From a bacterium (lineage in GTDB: Bacteria > Myxococcota_A > Polyangia > Nannocystales > Nannocystaceae): a DNA stretch of 64,000 nucleotides. Below the pieces are notes generated by a model that worked only from the letters and a program-made list of their open reading frames with translations, made no database searches and was not told the origin of the DNA. The position numbers and the translations under genes are program-made. Location: contig JANSYI010000023.1 in assembly GCA_024742475.1 (NCBI GenBank), forward strand, positions 1-64,000, read 5' to 3'. Positions 53,458 to 62,022 of this stretch are shown piece after piece; the first letter of the stretch is position 1, and each line of letters starts with the position of its first letter.

Positions 53458-54351
53458 ATGAGTAACGACGAACCGACGAACTCCTCCGCGTCCGACGACG
53501 CGCCCGTCATCCCCCTGCGGACGCGGACTCCCGCTCAAGCACGCGTGGTGGCGATCGCCTCGGGCAAGGGCGGCGTTGGAAAGACGAACCTCGCCGCGAA
53601 CTTCGCCTTGGCCCTCGGTCAGCTCGGAGTGCGCGTGCTCGCCGTCGACGCCGACCTCGGTCTCGCAAATCTCGACATCGTCTTGGGCCTCGCGCCACCG
53701 CACACGGCCGTCGACCTCCTGCGGGGCGACCTCGACATCGAAGACGTGCTCGTCCGGTCCACGCACGACGTCTGGCTGCTGCCCGGATGCGCCGGCGACG
53801 TGGAGGCGAGCAACCTCGAGGAGCTGCGGCGCTACGAGCTGATGACGGCCATCGACACGCTCGACGAGCGGTTCGACGCCGTGGTGATCGACACCGGCTC
53901 GGGCCTCGGTCCGAGCACCCTGGGCTTCTGCGGCGCCGCAGAGGAGGTGATGCTCGTCATCACGCCCGAACCGACCGCGCTCTCCGATGGGCTCGGCATG
54001 CTTCGGGCCCTGCACGAGCGCCACGACGTCCGTCAGGTGAAGGTCGTCGCCAACCTTGTCGGCTCACAGGACGAAGGCGAGGCCGCGTTCTCGCGGTTCC
54101 GCGGCCTGTGCAGTCGCCGCTCGAGCGTGCGACTCGAGTACATGGGCGCGCTCCCCTTCGACCCTCACGTTGGCCGGGCGGTCATGCGAGGGCAGCCGGT
54201 GAGCGAAGCCTATCCCAACAGTCCCTACGGTCAGGCAGTGACCCGCATCGCGGGTCGCTTCATGGCCTCGACCCAACGCGACGCGCGTCCCGGCACGTCG
54301 CAGATCTTCTGGCGCCGACTGCTGCGCCAGCGCGAACACGGAGCAGGATGA
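53458..54351 (+). CDS. flhG: FlhG/FleN-type MinD-like ATPase
   Basis: FlhG (FleN, YlxH) is a ParA/MinD-family ATPase that sets flagellar number and antagonises the flagellar master activator. The 297-residue protein has a deviant Walker A GKGGVGKT (36-43), Walker B-type VDADLGLANLD and the switch motif DTGSGLGPSTL. An N-terminal polar tail of about 30 residues precedes the ATPase. Its predicted sigma-54 promoter and adjacent fliA (ATGA overlap) confirm the flagellar context. No flhF gene is seen immediately upstream. Confidence 0.9.
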   Translation: MSNDEPTNSSASDDAPVIPLRTRTPAQARVVAIASGKGGVGKTNLAANFALALGQLGVRVLAVDADLGLANLDIVLGLAPPHTAVDLLRGDLDIEDVLVRSTHDVWLLPGCAGDVEASNLEELRRYELMTAIDTLDERFDAVVIDTGSGLGPSTLGFCGAAEEVMLVITPEPTALSDGLGMLRALHERHDVRQVKVVANLVGSQDEGEAAFSRFRGLCSRRSSVRLEYMGALPFDPHVGRAVMRGQPVSEAYPNSPYGQAVTRIAGRFMASTQRDARPGTSQIFWRRLLRQREHGAG

Positions 54352-55172
54352 TGAGCGCCGCTGAAAAACTCAACCAAGGATCCCACCGACACACCGCCAG
54401 CGACCCCGCGGCGACAGCCGCCAACTCTGCGCCCATCGTCCTGCCGCGTGTCGACGAAGGGTCGCCGGCGGCCAACGAAGCGCCCGCGGTCGACCCCGCG
54501 CAGTACATGGACTTCGTACGGCGGCTCGCCCGTCGCCTCGCCCGCAACCTCCCCGCGCACGTCTCCTTCGACGACCTCGTCGGGGCGGGCATGCTCGGGC
54601 TCATCGACGCCAGCCGGCGCTTCGACCCGGCGAAGTCCGACCGCTTCGAGACGTTCGCCGAGTTTCGGGTCAAGGGCGCGATTCTCGACGAGCTGCGTCG
54701 CTACGACCTGATGGCCCGCAACGCGCGCTTGGCCACCAAGCGCATCGCTCGAAAGACGCAGGAGCTGACCGCCAAGCTCGGGCGTCCCCCGGTCGAGGAA
54801 GAACTCGCCGCGGGCCTGGACATGGCCGTGGGCGACTACCGTGAGCTGCTCGCGCGGGTGGGGAGCGTGCGGATGCTCAGCCTCGACGAGATGTCCCGCA
54901 GTGACGACGACGGCGGACGAGGCATGGAGCTGCCCTCGCCCAGCCCCCGTCCGGACGAGCTGAGCATGAAGCGCGAGATGGTCCGCAGGCTCGGCCACGC
55001 CATCTCCAACCTTCCCCCCCGCAAGCAGCGCGTGCTCGAGATGTACTACCAACGAGAAATGACCCTGCGCGAGATCGGACTCGAGCTAGGAGTGACAGAA
55101 TCGAGAATCTGCCAAATCATGGGCGAAGCGACGCAGAAGCTCCGCACGATGCTGCGCCCCGACGCGCGGTGA
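54348..55172 (+). CDS. fliA: Flagellar sigma factor FliA (sigma-28)
   Basis: The 274-residue protein has sigma region 2 (LVGAGMLGLIDASRRFDPAKSDRFETFAEFRVKGAILDELR, with the FliA-typical RVKGAILDELRR), region 3 (KTQELTAKLGRPPVEEELAA) and region 4 (LPPRKQRVLEMYYQREMTLREIGLELGVTESRICQI). It directs transcription of late flagellar genes and is normally held by FlgM, which is not in this window. The ATG at 54348 is within an ATGA overlap with flhG; ATG 54351 is equivalent. A GGAGCAGG ribosome site precedes it. The N-terminal about 50 residues are a low-complexity extension. Confidence 0.9.
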   Translation: MMSAAEKLNQGSHRHTASDPAATAANSAPIVLPRVDEGSPAANEAPAVDPAQYMDFVRRLARRLARNLPAHVSFDDLVGAGMLGLIDASRRFDPAKSDRFETFAEFRVKGAILDELRRYDLMARNARLATKRIARKTQELTAKLGRPPVEEELAAGLDMAVGDYRELLARVGSVRMLSLDEMSRSDDDGGRGMELPSPSPRPDELSMKREMVRRLGHAISNLPPRKQRVLEMYYQREMTLREIGLELGVTESRICQIMGEATQKLRTMLRPDAR

Positions 55173-55257
55173 CACGACCCGGCGCTGCCGCCGTGATCGC
55201 GTGCGCAATTGCCGTCGCAAAAACGCGGTGTGTGTCATACTCCCGGCAGCAGTGACC

Positions 55258-55279
55258 CCATCGCCAACTTCGGCGATGG
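55258..55279 (+). terminator. Hairpin in gap between fliA and csrA
   Basis: CCATCGCC/GGCGATGG is a perfect 8-bp stem with a six-base loop about 90 bp past the fliA stop and 105 bp before csrA. No U-run follows, so it could be a weak terminator or a leader structure in the csrA transcript. Confidence 0.4.
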
Positions 55280-55383
55280 CGCGAGCACCCCTCGATTCGG
55301 TGGCGGTGCGCACCCACGGACCTGAAACACGATGAGTACACGGGAGAAGCCGAACCCTTCGACCGACCCCTCGGGAGACGCCC

Positions 55384-55629
55384 ATGCTGACACTGACGCG
55401 GAAGATCGGACAAAAGATACTGATCGGGAACGGGATCGAAATCGTCGTTCGGGAAGTTCGGGGTCGGCAAGTCCGGCTGGGGATCTCGGCGCCGGCGGGT
55501 CTGCCGGTGTATCGGGAGGAGCTGTACCAGGGCATCGCGGACGAGAACATCAAGGCGGCGAACACGCCGAGTCCGGACGAGCTGGCGCGGCTCTACGCGC
55601 AGTGGAAAGCACTCGCTTCGGTCGAATAG
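55384..55629 (+). CDS. csrA: Carbon storage regulator CsrA
   Basis: CsrA is a small RNA-binding dimer that blocks or stabilises mRNAs by binding GGA motifs at ribosome sites. The 81-residue sequence begins MLTLTRKIGQKILIGNGIEI and continues with VRLGISAP, exact family motifs; the C-terminus (about 20 residues after ADENIKAAN) is longer than in E. coli. Its own ribosome site, GGGAGACGCCC before the ATG, contains a GGA, as do two sites shortly upstream, consistent with autoregulation. The end overlaps fliW by 28 bp, the usual CsrA/FliW pairing. Confidence 0.95.
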   Translation: MLTLTRKIGQKILIGNGIEIVVREVRGRQVRLGISAPAGLPVYREELYQGIADENIKAANTPSPDELARLYAQWKALASVE

Positions 55630-56033
55630 AGGTTCCCGAAACGCAGCTCATCACGCTGCCGATGGGCCTGCCCGGCTTCCCCGAGGCCAAGACGTTCGTC
55701 CTGATCGACGGTCACGGAGACACGCCCTTCCGCTGGCTCCAGGCGTTCGAACGCCCCGACCTCGCCCTGATCGTCATCGATCCCCTCGAGGTCGCCCCCG
55801 ACTTTCCCCTCGACCTCGTGCGGCGCTCCGCCTCGTTCGCAGGCATCAACCCCGACGAGGACCTCGTGGTGCTCGTGGTGTGCACCGTCTCGCAGACCGA
55901 GGAGCCCACGGCCAACTTCCTCTCCCCCATCGGGATCGGAAAGCGGTCACGCCGCGGCGCGCAAGTCGTCGTGCACGAGTCGGGATTCGGGTCGCAAGAG
56001 CGCTTCTTGCACCTGCTGACGTCGAAACCCTGA
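55602..56033 (+). CDS. fliW: CsrA antagonist FliW
   Basis: FliW binds CsrA and releases flagellin mRNA from repression; free flagellin sequesters FliW. The 143-residue protein begins at GTG 55602 with STRFGRIEVPETQLITLPMGLPGF, which matches the family start, and carries FVLIDG, the WLQAFERPDLALIVIDP segment and the C-terminal RRGAQVVVHES. The first 28 bp overlap csrA. The frame is open upstream to an ATG at 55332 throughout csrA, but that would add a low-complexity extension with no homology, so I reject it. Confidence 0.9.
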   Translation: MESTRFGRIEVPETQLITLPMGLPGFPEAKTFVLIDGHGDTPFRWLQAFERPDLALIVIDPLEVAPDFPLDLVRRSASFAGINPDEDLVVLVVCTVSQTEEPTANFLSPIGIGKRSRRGAQVVVHESGFGSQERFLHLLTSKP

Positions 56034-56442
56034 CGACTCGCGAGATCCCGCGCGCCCCTTCACGGGCCAGTGGACCATCCCCGGACAGCCGGGCGGTCGC
56101 TGGCCCGTTTCGCGTCGCCGGCCGCAACGATCGTCAGCCAAACAACGTCACGACGCCACCACAACGTCGATCGCCGGCTTCTTGGCGTCCGACGACCCCG
56201 CAGACCACCGCCGATGGCCGGACATCCGCCCACCTGCTCGCGCCCCGAACACCGCGGGGTGCGAAGGGCCCCGAAACGACGACACGACGGCGTAGAAGCC
56301 GGCTGGACGCAGTCTTGGCAGCTGGAGGGCATCCAAGTACGAATCCCTAGGTAGGTCAACTTTTCGACTCGAACGAGCACTCGGACGGTTGGCACGGTTC
56401 ACGCAGAAGGTATCCACGCCTACCGAGTTACTGAGGACCGCC
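56034..56442. other. 409-bp intergenic region after fliW
   Basis: No convincing gene fits here; the small ORFs (for example 56070-56354) are shadow-like and arginine-rich. Its 3' end holds a strong sigma-54 promoter match at 56390-56405. The rest contains no repeat or RNA gene that I recognise. Confidence 0.6.
56390..56405 (+). promoter_or_regulatory. Predicted sigma-54 promoter for HATPase-GGDEF pair
   Basis: TGGCACGGTTCACGCA has the exact -24 block TGGCACG and a GC at -12 with the right spacing (TT of TTGC is AC). It lies 38 bp before the ATG of the HATPase gene, so the start site would be near 56417. The other sigma-54 match in this region (53408) and the activator gene upstream support it. 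Confidence 0.7.
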
Positions 56443-57045
56443 ATGCATCTCGTTTCGACCCAACCCGCCGCTCCTTCCTTCCGCGTCCTTCCCGTCGGCT
56501 CCGTCACGACGGACGCTCCGGCCAACGATTCGGGCGCGGCGTTCAGCGTCCGAACGCATCAGGTCAACACGCTGGTCGCGGGCGTCGTCGGGCAAGTCGC
56601 CGCTCGAGTTCAATCGAAGCGGGTCAACATTGCCCTTCGCCTCGCCGCGGGCGACCCCACCGTCGCGACCGAACCCGGGGAGCTCGCCTTCGTCGTCGGC
56701 GCGATTCTCGGGGCAGCGCTTCGCATCGTCGAAGAAGAGCGCGGTGAGTACGTCGGTGTGCAAGTGGCAGCGGCGCGGTCGACCGTTCGAATCTCGGTCA
56801 CGACCGACGGCGTGCCTCCCCTCCGCTTCGTCCGGGCCCTCGACCCTCGCGGCACCAGCGACGACGTCGATCCGACGCTCGCGCACTGCCGCCGACTCAT
56901 CGAGGCCTGTGGCGGCGCGCTGGTCCTGACCGAGCACGGCGGGCGCCTCGGCTTCGCCCTGGAAATCCCCCGCGTCATCCTCTCCCCCCGCATCCGCTTG
57001 CTTCCCGACGTTCAGGCCGAGTTCGGGGCCCGCAAAGCCGCCTAA
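56443..57045 (+). CDS. GHKL/HATPase-like protein
   Basis: The 200-residue protein resembles the ATP-binding domain of sensor kinases (about 60-190: LAFVVGAILGAALRIVEEERG, then LAHCRRLIEACGGALVLTEHGGRLGFALEIP at the G2 position), but the N box lacks the usual Asn and no His phospho-acceptor domain is present. It is likely a degenerate or regulatory GHKL protein. ATG 56443 has GAGG six bases upstream. It is 15 bp upstream of the receiver-GGDEF gene, and the two share a predicted sigma-54 promoter. Confidence 0.75.
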   Translation: MHLVSTQPAAPSFRVLPVGSVTTDAPANDSGAAFSVRTHQVNTLVAGVVGQVAARVQSKRVNIALRLAAGDPTVATEPGELAFVVGAILGAALRIVEEERGEYVGVQVAAARSTVRISVTTDGVPPLRFVRALDPRGTSDDVDPTLAHCRRLIEACGGALVLTEHGGRLGFALEIPRVILSPRIRLLPDVQAEFGARKAA

Positions 57046-57060
57046 GGTGAGGACCATTCG

Positions 57061-58017
57061 GTGCAGCTCACCAGCGCGAACGGCCCGCCCGCGCACATCC
57101 TGATCATCGACGACGAGCCGACCGTCGCGACCCACATCCGACGCATCGTCGAGTCCTGCGGACACCGAGCGTCCGCCTGTCACACCTGGACCGAAGCCCT
57201 CCGCGCGTTCGGTCGCGGCGACGTCGACCTCATTCTGATGGATGCCGTGATGCCCGCGGTGGACGGCTTCAAGCTGACCCGCATCATCCGCTCCCGTGCG
57301 CGCACGTACGTGCCGATCGTGTTTCTCACCGGCCTCGCCGACGACAACGCCCGCGTCAAGGGCATCGAGGCTGGAGGCGACGACTTCCTGACCAAGCCGA
57401 TCCACCCGCTCGAGCTGCAGGTGCGGATCAAGGCGATGCTGCGGATCCGCTCGCTGACGCAGGCGCTCGAAGAGAAGACCCGCACCCTCAGCCGGCTCGC
57501 CGCGATGGATGCACTCACCGGCATCGGCAACCGTCGATCCTTCGACGAGCGTCTTCGATCCGAGCTTCAGATCTCGGCCGAGAGCGGCAAACCGCTGACG
57601 GTGCTTCTGCTCGACCTCGACCACTTCAAGTCCGTCAACGACAACCACGGCCACGCCGTCGGCGACGAGCTCCTGCGCGCGTTTGGCCGCCTGCTCGCCG
57701 AGAGCACGCGTGCATGTGACGTCCCGTACCGCTACGGTGGCGAGGAGTTCGCGGTGCTGTGCCCCAACTCCACCACCGACGACGCATGCAGCCTCGGAGA
57801 GCGCGTCCGCGCGGCGTTTCAACGAACCAGCGGCGCGGCGACGGCCGCTGGCACCCGGACGTGTTCGATCGGCGCCGCCGGGACGGACATCCTGACCGGT
57901 GAGCTCTCGCCGCACGCGATCCTCACGGCTGCCGACGCGGCCTTGTACCGGGCCAAGGACTCCGGGCGGAACTGCGTCTGCAAGTTCGACCCGATGTTCG
58001 ACGAGAAGGCCGCCTAG
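57061..58017 (+). CDS. Response regulator diguanylate cyclase (Rec-GGDEF)
   Basis: The 318-residue protein has an N-terminal receiver (Asp61 in LILMDAVMP, Lys in FLTKP) and a GGDEF domain with the catalytic motif GGEEF (226-230). The allosteric I-site RACD (217-220) precedes it by five residues, so product inhibition is expected. It should synthesise c-di-GMP when phosphorylated. The start is GTG 57061 with GAGG nearby. With its HATPase neighbour and sigma-54 promoter it probably joins flagellar or motility control to c-di-GMP. Confidence 0.93.
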   Translation: MQLTSANGPPAHILIIDDEPTVATHIRRIVESCGHRASACHTWTEALRAFGRGDVDLILMDAVMPAVDGFKLTRIIRSRARTYVPIVFLTGLADDNARVKGIEAGGDDFLTKPIHPLELQVRIKAMLRIRSLTQALEEKTRTLSRLAAMDALTGIGNRRSFDERLRSELQISAESGKPLTVLLLDLDHFKSVNDNHGHAVGDELLRAFGRLLAESTRACDVPYRYGGEEFAVLCPNSTTDDACSLGERVRAAFQRTSGAATAAGTRTCSIGAAGTDILTGELSPHAILTAADAALYRAKDSGRNCVCKFDPMFDEKAA

Positions 58018-58031
58018 ACAGCTCTCGCCGC

Positions 58032-59132
58032 TCAGAACTCGTAGCGGGTCCAGCCGCTGTCTTCGTCGGCGAAGAAGAGCATCGGGTGCACGCCGAGCCA
58101 CTGTTCGGCGCGCTCGGTCGCGCCGGTCCCCAGCAGGATGCGTCGCGCACCGGGCCCGGTGCGGGCGCGCGTCTGCACGACCACCCGTGCGCCCTCTTCG
58201 AGACGGCGAAGGATCCAGCCGAGCACCGCGCTGGGGTCCTCGAGCCGCACGGCGAAGCGAGCGCCGATGTCGAGCTCGGCGGCGGCCTGCAGCACACCAT
58301 CGGGCGTCGGGTCGTCGATCAGCGCATAGTCCCCGCCCCCGAGCGCTGCGGCCAGCGTCTCTGCGCCCCCCTCCCCCTGCACGATGCAAAGCGTGCCGGG
58401 GCCGATCGAGGCGGCGAAGTCCTGCAGCGCCGGCCGAACCTCGGTTGCGCCACGGGTCGGCGTCGTCGTGACGGGGTGCTGCGCGACGATCTCGCGGGCC
58501 AGCGCTTCACCGACGAGGTCGTCGTGCGCGTCGATGAGATTCGCGGGCTGTTCTCCGGTCGGGGTTCGAATCTCGAAGTCGGAGGGCGCGTCGTCCCCCA
58601 GATGCTTCGACCAGCTCGGCTTCGACGGCGGCGGCGATGGGGCAGCCGGCTCCGACGCGGGCGCCTCGGGCACGCCGATGTCCCACTGGGTGCGACGCTT
58701 GGTCGGGCGAAGGATCGACTTGCCCGTCGACGGCACGGTCTGCCGATCGGGCTCGAACGAGTCGAGCTTGGGGAGGTCGATGGGACCGGACGACGCGCCG
58801 GCCTCGTCTTCGTCTGCGGGCCCCGAGCCCCGCACCGTCGATGCGCGACCGCGCACGAGGATGCCGTCGAGCGCGGGCTCGGCGACCAAGCCCCACTGCT
58901 GTCCGCCAACATCGAGATTGAAGGAAACGGTGTTGCCCAGGGCCAACTCCGCCTGCTGGTCAGGACCGAGCACGAGCGCGAGTGCGTCGAACAGCTCGGA
59001 TTCGGACAGCGGGTCTCCGACCGTGACCGAGCCAGCGTCGGTCTTCACCATCGGGTGCTGGTCCGACTCGAGCGTGACCTCGGTCGCGCCGCGGATGCTC
59101 GCTTCGTGCAGCACCTGGGGGAGGGACGGCAT
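58032..59132 (-). CDS. PilT/GspE-like protein lacking Walker A
   Basis: The 366-residue protein starts with a domain like the N-terminus of PilT/PilB (LPQVLHEASIRGATEVTLESDQHPMVKTDAGSV) and ends with a region whose fold order looks like that of the secretion ATPase: GTLCIVQGEGGAETLAAAL stands where PilT has a Walker A, followed by DYALIDDPTPDG where the Asp box (EDPIE) would be. The GxxGxGKST residues are lost. A low-complexity linker (about 100-230) separates the parts. It probably binds but does not hydrolyse ATP, or is a structural adapter. The assignment is my pattern match, not proven. Confidence 0.6.
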   Translation of the reverse strand: MPSLPQVLHEASIRGATEVTLESDQHPMVKTDAGSVTVGDPLSESELFDALALVLGPDQQAELALGNTVSFNLDVGGQQWGLVAEPALDGILVRGRASTVRGSGPADEDEAGASSGPIDLPKLDSFEPDRQTVPSTGKSILRPTKRRTQWDIGVPEAPASEPAAPSPPPSKPSWSKHLGDDAPSDFEIRTPTGEQPANLIDAHDDLVGEALAREIVAQHPVTTTPTRGATEVRPALQDFAASIGPGTLCIVQGEGGAETLAAALGGGDYALIDDPTPDGVLQAAAELDIGARFAVRLEDPSAVLGWILRRLEEGARVVVQTRARTGPGARRILLGTGATERAEQWLGVHPMLFFADEDSGWTRYEF

Positions 59133-59294
59133 TGCGCCCAGACGATATCAGCCCGCCGGCGACCCGAGGAGACCTTCGCGCCGGCGCCGCCCGATTGAAC
59201 CAGGCCGGGACCGACTGCCGGGCCCGTGTCCTCAACCCCCAGAGCGAACCGCCCGATGGTGCCTGGGTAGTCCACCCCGGAGTTCGAAATCATC

Positions 59295-59882
59295 ATGCGA
59301 CGTGCACTGACCCTGTGTTCCCTGCTTCTCCTGCCCCTGCCCGGATGCGACCCCGATGTGGCGGTGGATCTCGCGCAACACGCCAAGGCCCGTCCGACGC
59401 CCGAGCCCCCCGCGGGCGGCGATCTGGGCGCAGACCTGTGCGCCAGCTACTGCGACGAGTATCGCGATCTGTGCAGCGACCAGTTCACGTACGCCTCGAC
59501 GAGTGAGTGCGCCGCGCTGTGTTCGTACTGGGAGGACGCCGACACCGAGGAGAACTGGACCGCCGAATGCCGCCGCAAAGCGCTCTGGAGCCTGGATGCG
59601 GGCGACCCTGAATCGCTGAGCGCGGGCTGCCACGAAGCGGGCACCGTCTCGGAGGTGTGTGGCCCAGCGTACGTGATCACCTGCGAACGCTACTGCGACC
59701 TCTATGACGCCGCGTGCGGAGACCACTCCGCATTCGAGAGCGAGGCCAAGTGCCTCACGTGGTGCGGTGCAGAGACGCTCGAGGGCGAAGGAGACACCGT
59801 CGAGTGCCGCATCGACCATCTGTCCGGGCTCGCGGGGCCCAGCTGCGCCGACGCCTCACCCGACAGCAGCCACTGCAGCTGA
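59295..59882 (+). CDS. Cys-rich lipoprotein with internal duplication
   Basis: The 195-residue protein has a signal peptide with lipobox LPLPGC, then two Cys-rich repeats, each CxxYCDxYxxxC followed by ECAALC/KCLTWC and an ECR segment; the first runs from about residue 50 and the second from about 130. Around 16 cysteines probably form disulphides. Proteins of this type are frequent in Myxococcota but have no known function. It is divergent from the PilT-like gene and 41 bp before the cardiolipin synthase start. Confidence 0.8.
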   Translation: MRRALTLCSLLLLPLPGCDPDVAVDLAQHAKARPTPEPPAGGDLGADLCASYCDEYRDLCSDQFTYASTSECAALCSYWEDADTEENWTAECRRKALWSLDAGDPESLSAGCHEAGTVSEVCGPAYVITCERYCDLYDAACGDHSAFESEAKCLTWCGAETLEGEGDTVECRIDHLSGLAGPSCADASPDSSHCS

Positions 59883-59923
59883 GCGGATCGGTCCCACCGG
59901 AGCCGGTATAGTCGCCCGGCTCC

Positions 59924-61468
59924 GTGGGCTTCATCGAGCAGATCCCGCGCTGGGTCCTTGAACTGGGGTTCGTCGCCTACGCGGTGGTGGTCTCGGTCGT
60001 CGTGCTGCTCGAGCGCCGCCGACCGACCGCGACGCTGGCCTTGCTGCTCTCGCTCCTCTTCCTCCCGGTCGTCGGGCTCATCGCCTACGTCGTGTTCTCG
60101 CGCCGCAAGGTGCGACGGAAGCGAAAGGACAGGCGCCGGCGAGAGATCGACCCCCTTGCCGCCACCGAAGGCATGGCCAACGTGGACGAGCTCCCCGAGG
60201 GCCTGCCCGAAGATCAGCGAGGCCTGGTGCGGTTGGCGTTGCGGAGTACCGCGGCGCCACTGCGTCGGGCGGCGCGGGTCGACCTCCTGCACACCGCAGA
60301 CGCGACGCGGGAGTCGGTCCTCTCGGCCATTCGCGGCGCCACCCGGTGCGTGCACGCCGAGTTCTACATCTGGCGCGACGACGACGCCGGACGTGCCATC
60401 ACCGCGGCGCTCACCGAGCGGGCCCGCGCGGGCGTGCAGGTCCGGGTGCTCATCGATCAGCTCGGCAGCTGGGGCCTCGAACGCGACCACTTCGAGGCCC
60501 TGATCGCCGCGGGGGGAGAGCTGGCGATCTTCGGGCCCGTCCGCGTACCGATCCGGCTGGGCCGATCGCGGGTCAACTTTCGCAACCACCGCAAGATCAT
60601 CACCGTCGATGGGGGCATCGGCTTCGTTGGAGGGCTCAACGTCGGCGACGAGTACTTCGGCAGCGGGGCCGATGCGCAAGGCTGGCGAGACCTCTTCGTG
60701 CGTCTCGAAGGCGACGCGGTGCTCGGCCTCGAGGCGACGTTTCTCGACGACTGGCTCGTCACGACCGGGCACGTGGTGGACCTCGAAGGTAAGCGCCCCG
60801 AGGGCACGCACGCCCTCGACGCACGCGTGCGGCGGAGCCAGACCGCGCCGCGAGAGGCCCTGCAACGCGCCAACCCGTTCACGCCCGAGGACGCGCCCCC
60901 GCAGCGATCGGACGGGCCACTCGTGCAGGTGATCCCCAGCGGTCCGGATCTGCCCGTGGCCGGCGCGATTGCGGCCCAGTTCTCCGCCGCGATTGCGGCG
61001 GCCCACCAGCGGGCCTACATCGCCACGCCGTATTTCATCCCTGACGAGCCGTTGATGCTCATCCTGCGCACCGCGGCGTTGCGTGGGGTCGACGTGCGCA
61101 TCCTGGTCCCCAGCCCCGCCTTCAACGACAGCCGCGTGGTCGCGTACGCCTCGCGCAGCTACTACGACGAGCTGCTGCTCGCCGGGTGCAGGATCTTCGA
61201 GTACCGCGGCGGCATGTTGCACTCGAAGTACCTCATCGCCGACGACGTCTCGGCGATCGGGTCGGCGAACATGGACGTACGCAGCTTTCACATCAACTAC
61301 GAGATCACCGCGATGTTCTACGACGCGGACGTGACCAACGACCTCGCCAAGGTCTACGAGGCCGACCTGCAGCAGGCGAGCGAGATCCGTCGCGAGGACC
61401 GGCTCGACCCCTCGCTGTGGGAGCAGCTCCGCGAGAACTCCGCCCGCGTCTTCTCCCCCCTGTTGTGA
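59924..61468 (+). CDS. cls: Cardiolipin synthase (phospholipase D family)
   Basis: The 514-residue membrane enzyme condenses two phosphatidylglycerols into cardiolipin. Two N-terminal helices (about 10-58) precede the PLD domains, which carry both HKD motifs: HRKIITVD (222-229) and HSKYLIAD (433-440), the second followed by AIGSANMD. Length matches ClsA-type enzymes. The start is a GTG at 59924 with a weak ribosome site. Its stop overlaps the next start (TGATG), so the metalloprotease-like gene is coupled. Confidence 0.94.
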   Translation: MGFIEQIPRWVLELGFVAYAVVVSVVVLLERRRPTATLALLLSLLFLPVVGLIAYVVFSRRKVRRKRKDRRRREIDPLAATEGMANVDELPEGLPEDQRGLVRLALRSTAAPLRRAARVDLLHTADATRESVLSAIRGATRCVHAEFYIWRDDDAGRAITAALTERARAGVQVRVLIDQLGSWGLERDHFEALIAAGGELAIFGPVRVPIRLGRSRVNFRNHRKIITVDGGIGFVGGLNVGDEYFGSGADAQGWRDLFVRLEGDAVLGLEATFLDDWLVTTGHVVDLEGKRPEGTHALDARVRRSQTAPREALQRANPFTPEDAPPQRSDGPLVQVIPSGPDLPVAGAIAAQFSAAIAAAHQRAYIATPYFIPDEPLMLILRTAALRGVDVRILVPSPAFNDSRVVAYASRSYYDELLLAGCRIFEYRGGMLHSKYLIADDVSAIGSANMDVRSFHINYEITAMFYDADVTNDLAKVYEADLQQASEIRREDRLDPSLWEQLRENSARVFSPLL

Positions 61469-62022
61469 TGCGCTTCCCTTACTACAGCCGGCTCGGACGC
61501 AAGGCTCGCGCGGTCTACAGGCGCTCCGACGCGATCCGCGAGGTCCCTCTGCGGTGCGACGCCTCGGCGACCCGGGCGGCACTGGCCGAGGTCGAGGCGG
61601 GCCTCGAGCACGACGACCGGCCGCGCGTGCAGGCGGCGACCGCAGCCCTGGTGCGGGTGCTGTGTGACGACCTGCAGGTGCCACGGGTCGTGCTGCGGGT
61701 GCTCGCCCGGCGGCCCAGCGACGCCACGGCCGAGCTGCATGGGCTGTACGAACGCGAGGAGGGCAAGCGACCGATCCTCCGGGTGTGGATGCGGACCGCC
61801 GCCCACGAGCGCCCGGTCGCGTTTCGAACCTTCGTCCGGGTGGTCATGCACGAGCTGTGTCATCACCTCGACTACGACAAGTTCGCGCTCGACGACTCGA
61901 TGCACACCCACGGCTTCTTCGCGCGGGAGTCGTCCCTCGTTGCGCAGCTCCTCGGCCCGCCACGGACCCCGGACGACGAAGACGCTCAGCTCGCGTTGCC
62001 CGGGTTGGAGTCGCCGGATTGA
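61468..62022 (+). CDS. Putative zinc metalloprotease-like protein
   Basis: The 184-residue protein carries HELCHH (128-133), a zinc-binding HExxH followed by LDYDKF. The rest, including the basic N-terminus (YYSRLGRKARAVYRRS) and acidic C-terminus (LGPPRTPDDEDAQLAL), is not recognised. The family looks like a minor SprT/peptidase-like group and activity is uncertain. It is coupled to the cardiolipin synthase gene by TGATG and overlaps the convergent membrane-protein gene by 37 bp. Confidence 0.75.
   Translation: MRFPYYSRLGRKARAVYRRSDAIREVPLRCDASATRAALAEVEAGLEHDDRPRVQAATAALVRVLCDDLQVPRVVLRVLARRPSDATAELHGLYEREEGKRPILRVWMRTAAHERPVAFRTFVRVVMHELCHHLDYDKFALDDSMHTHGFFARESSLVAQLLGPPRTPDDEDAQLALPGLESPD

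Noticed and set aside
55209..55241. Possible -35/-10 promoter before csrA (TTGCCG and CATACT)
   Set aside because: The 21-bp spacer is too long for a sigma-70 promoter and no sigma-28 match was found.
55332..55601. Upstream start for FliW extending through csrA
   Set aside because: The extension is low-complexity and antisense-like in composition, lies wholly over csrA in another frame, and the family start matches GTG 55602.
56070..56354. Small open frame in the gap after fliW
   Set aside because: Arg-rich, no ribosome site and no homology; treated as intergenic.
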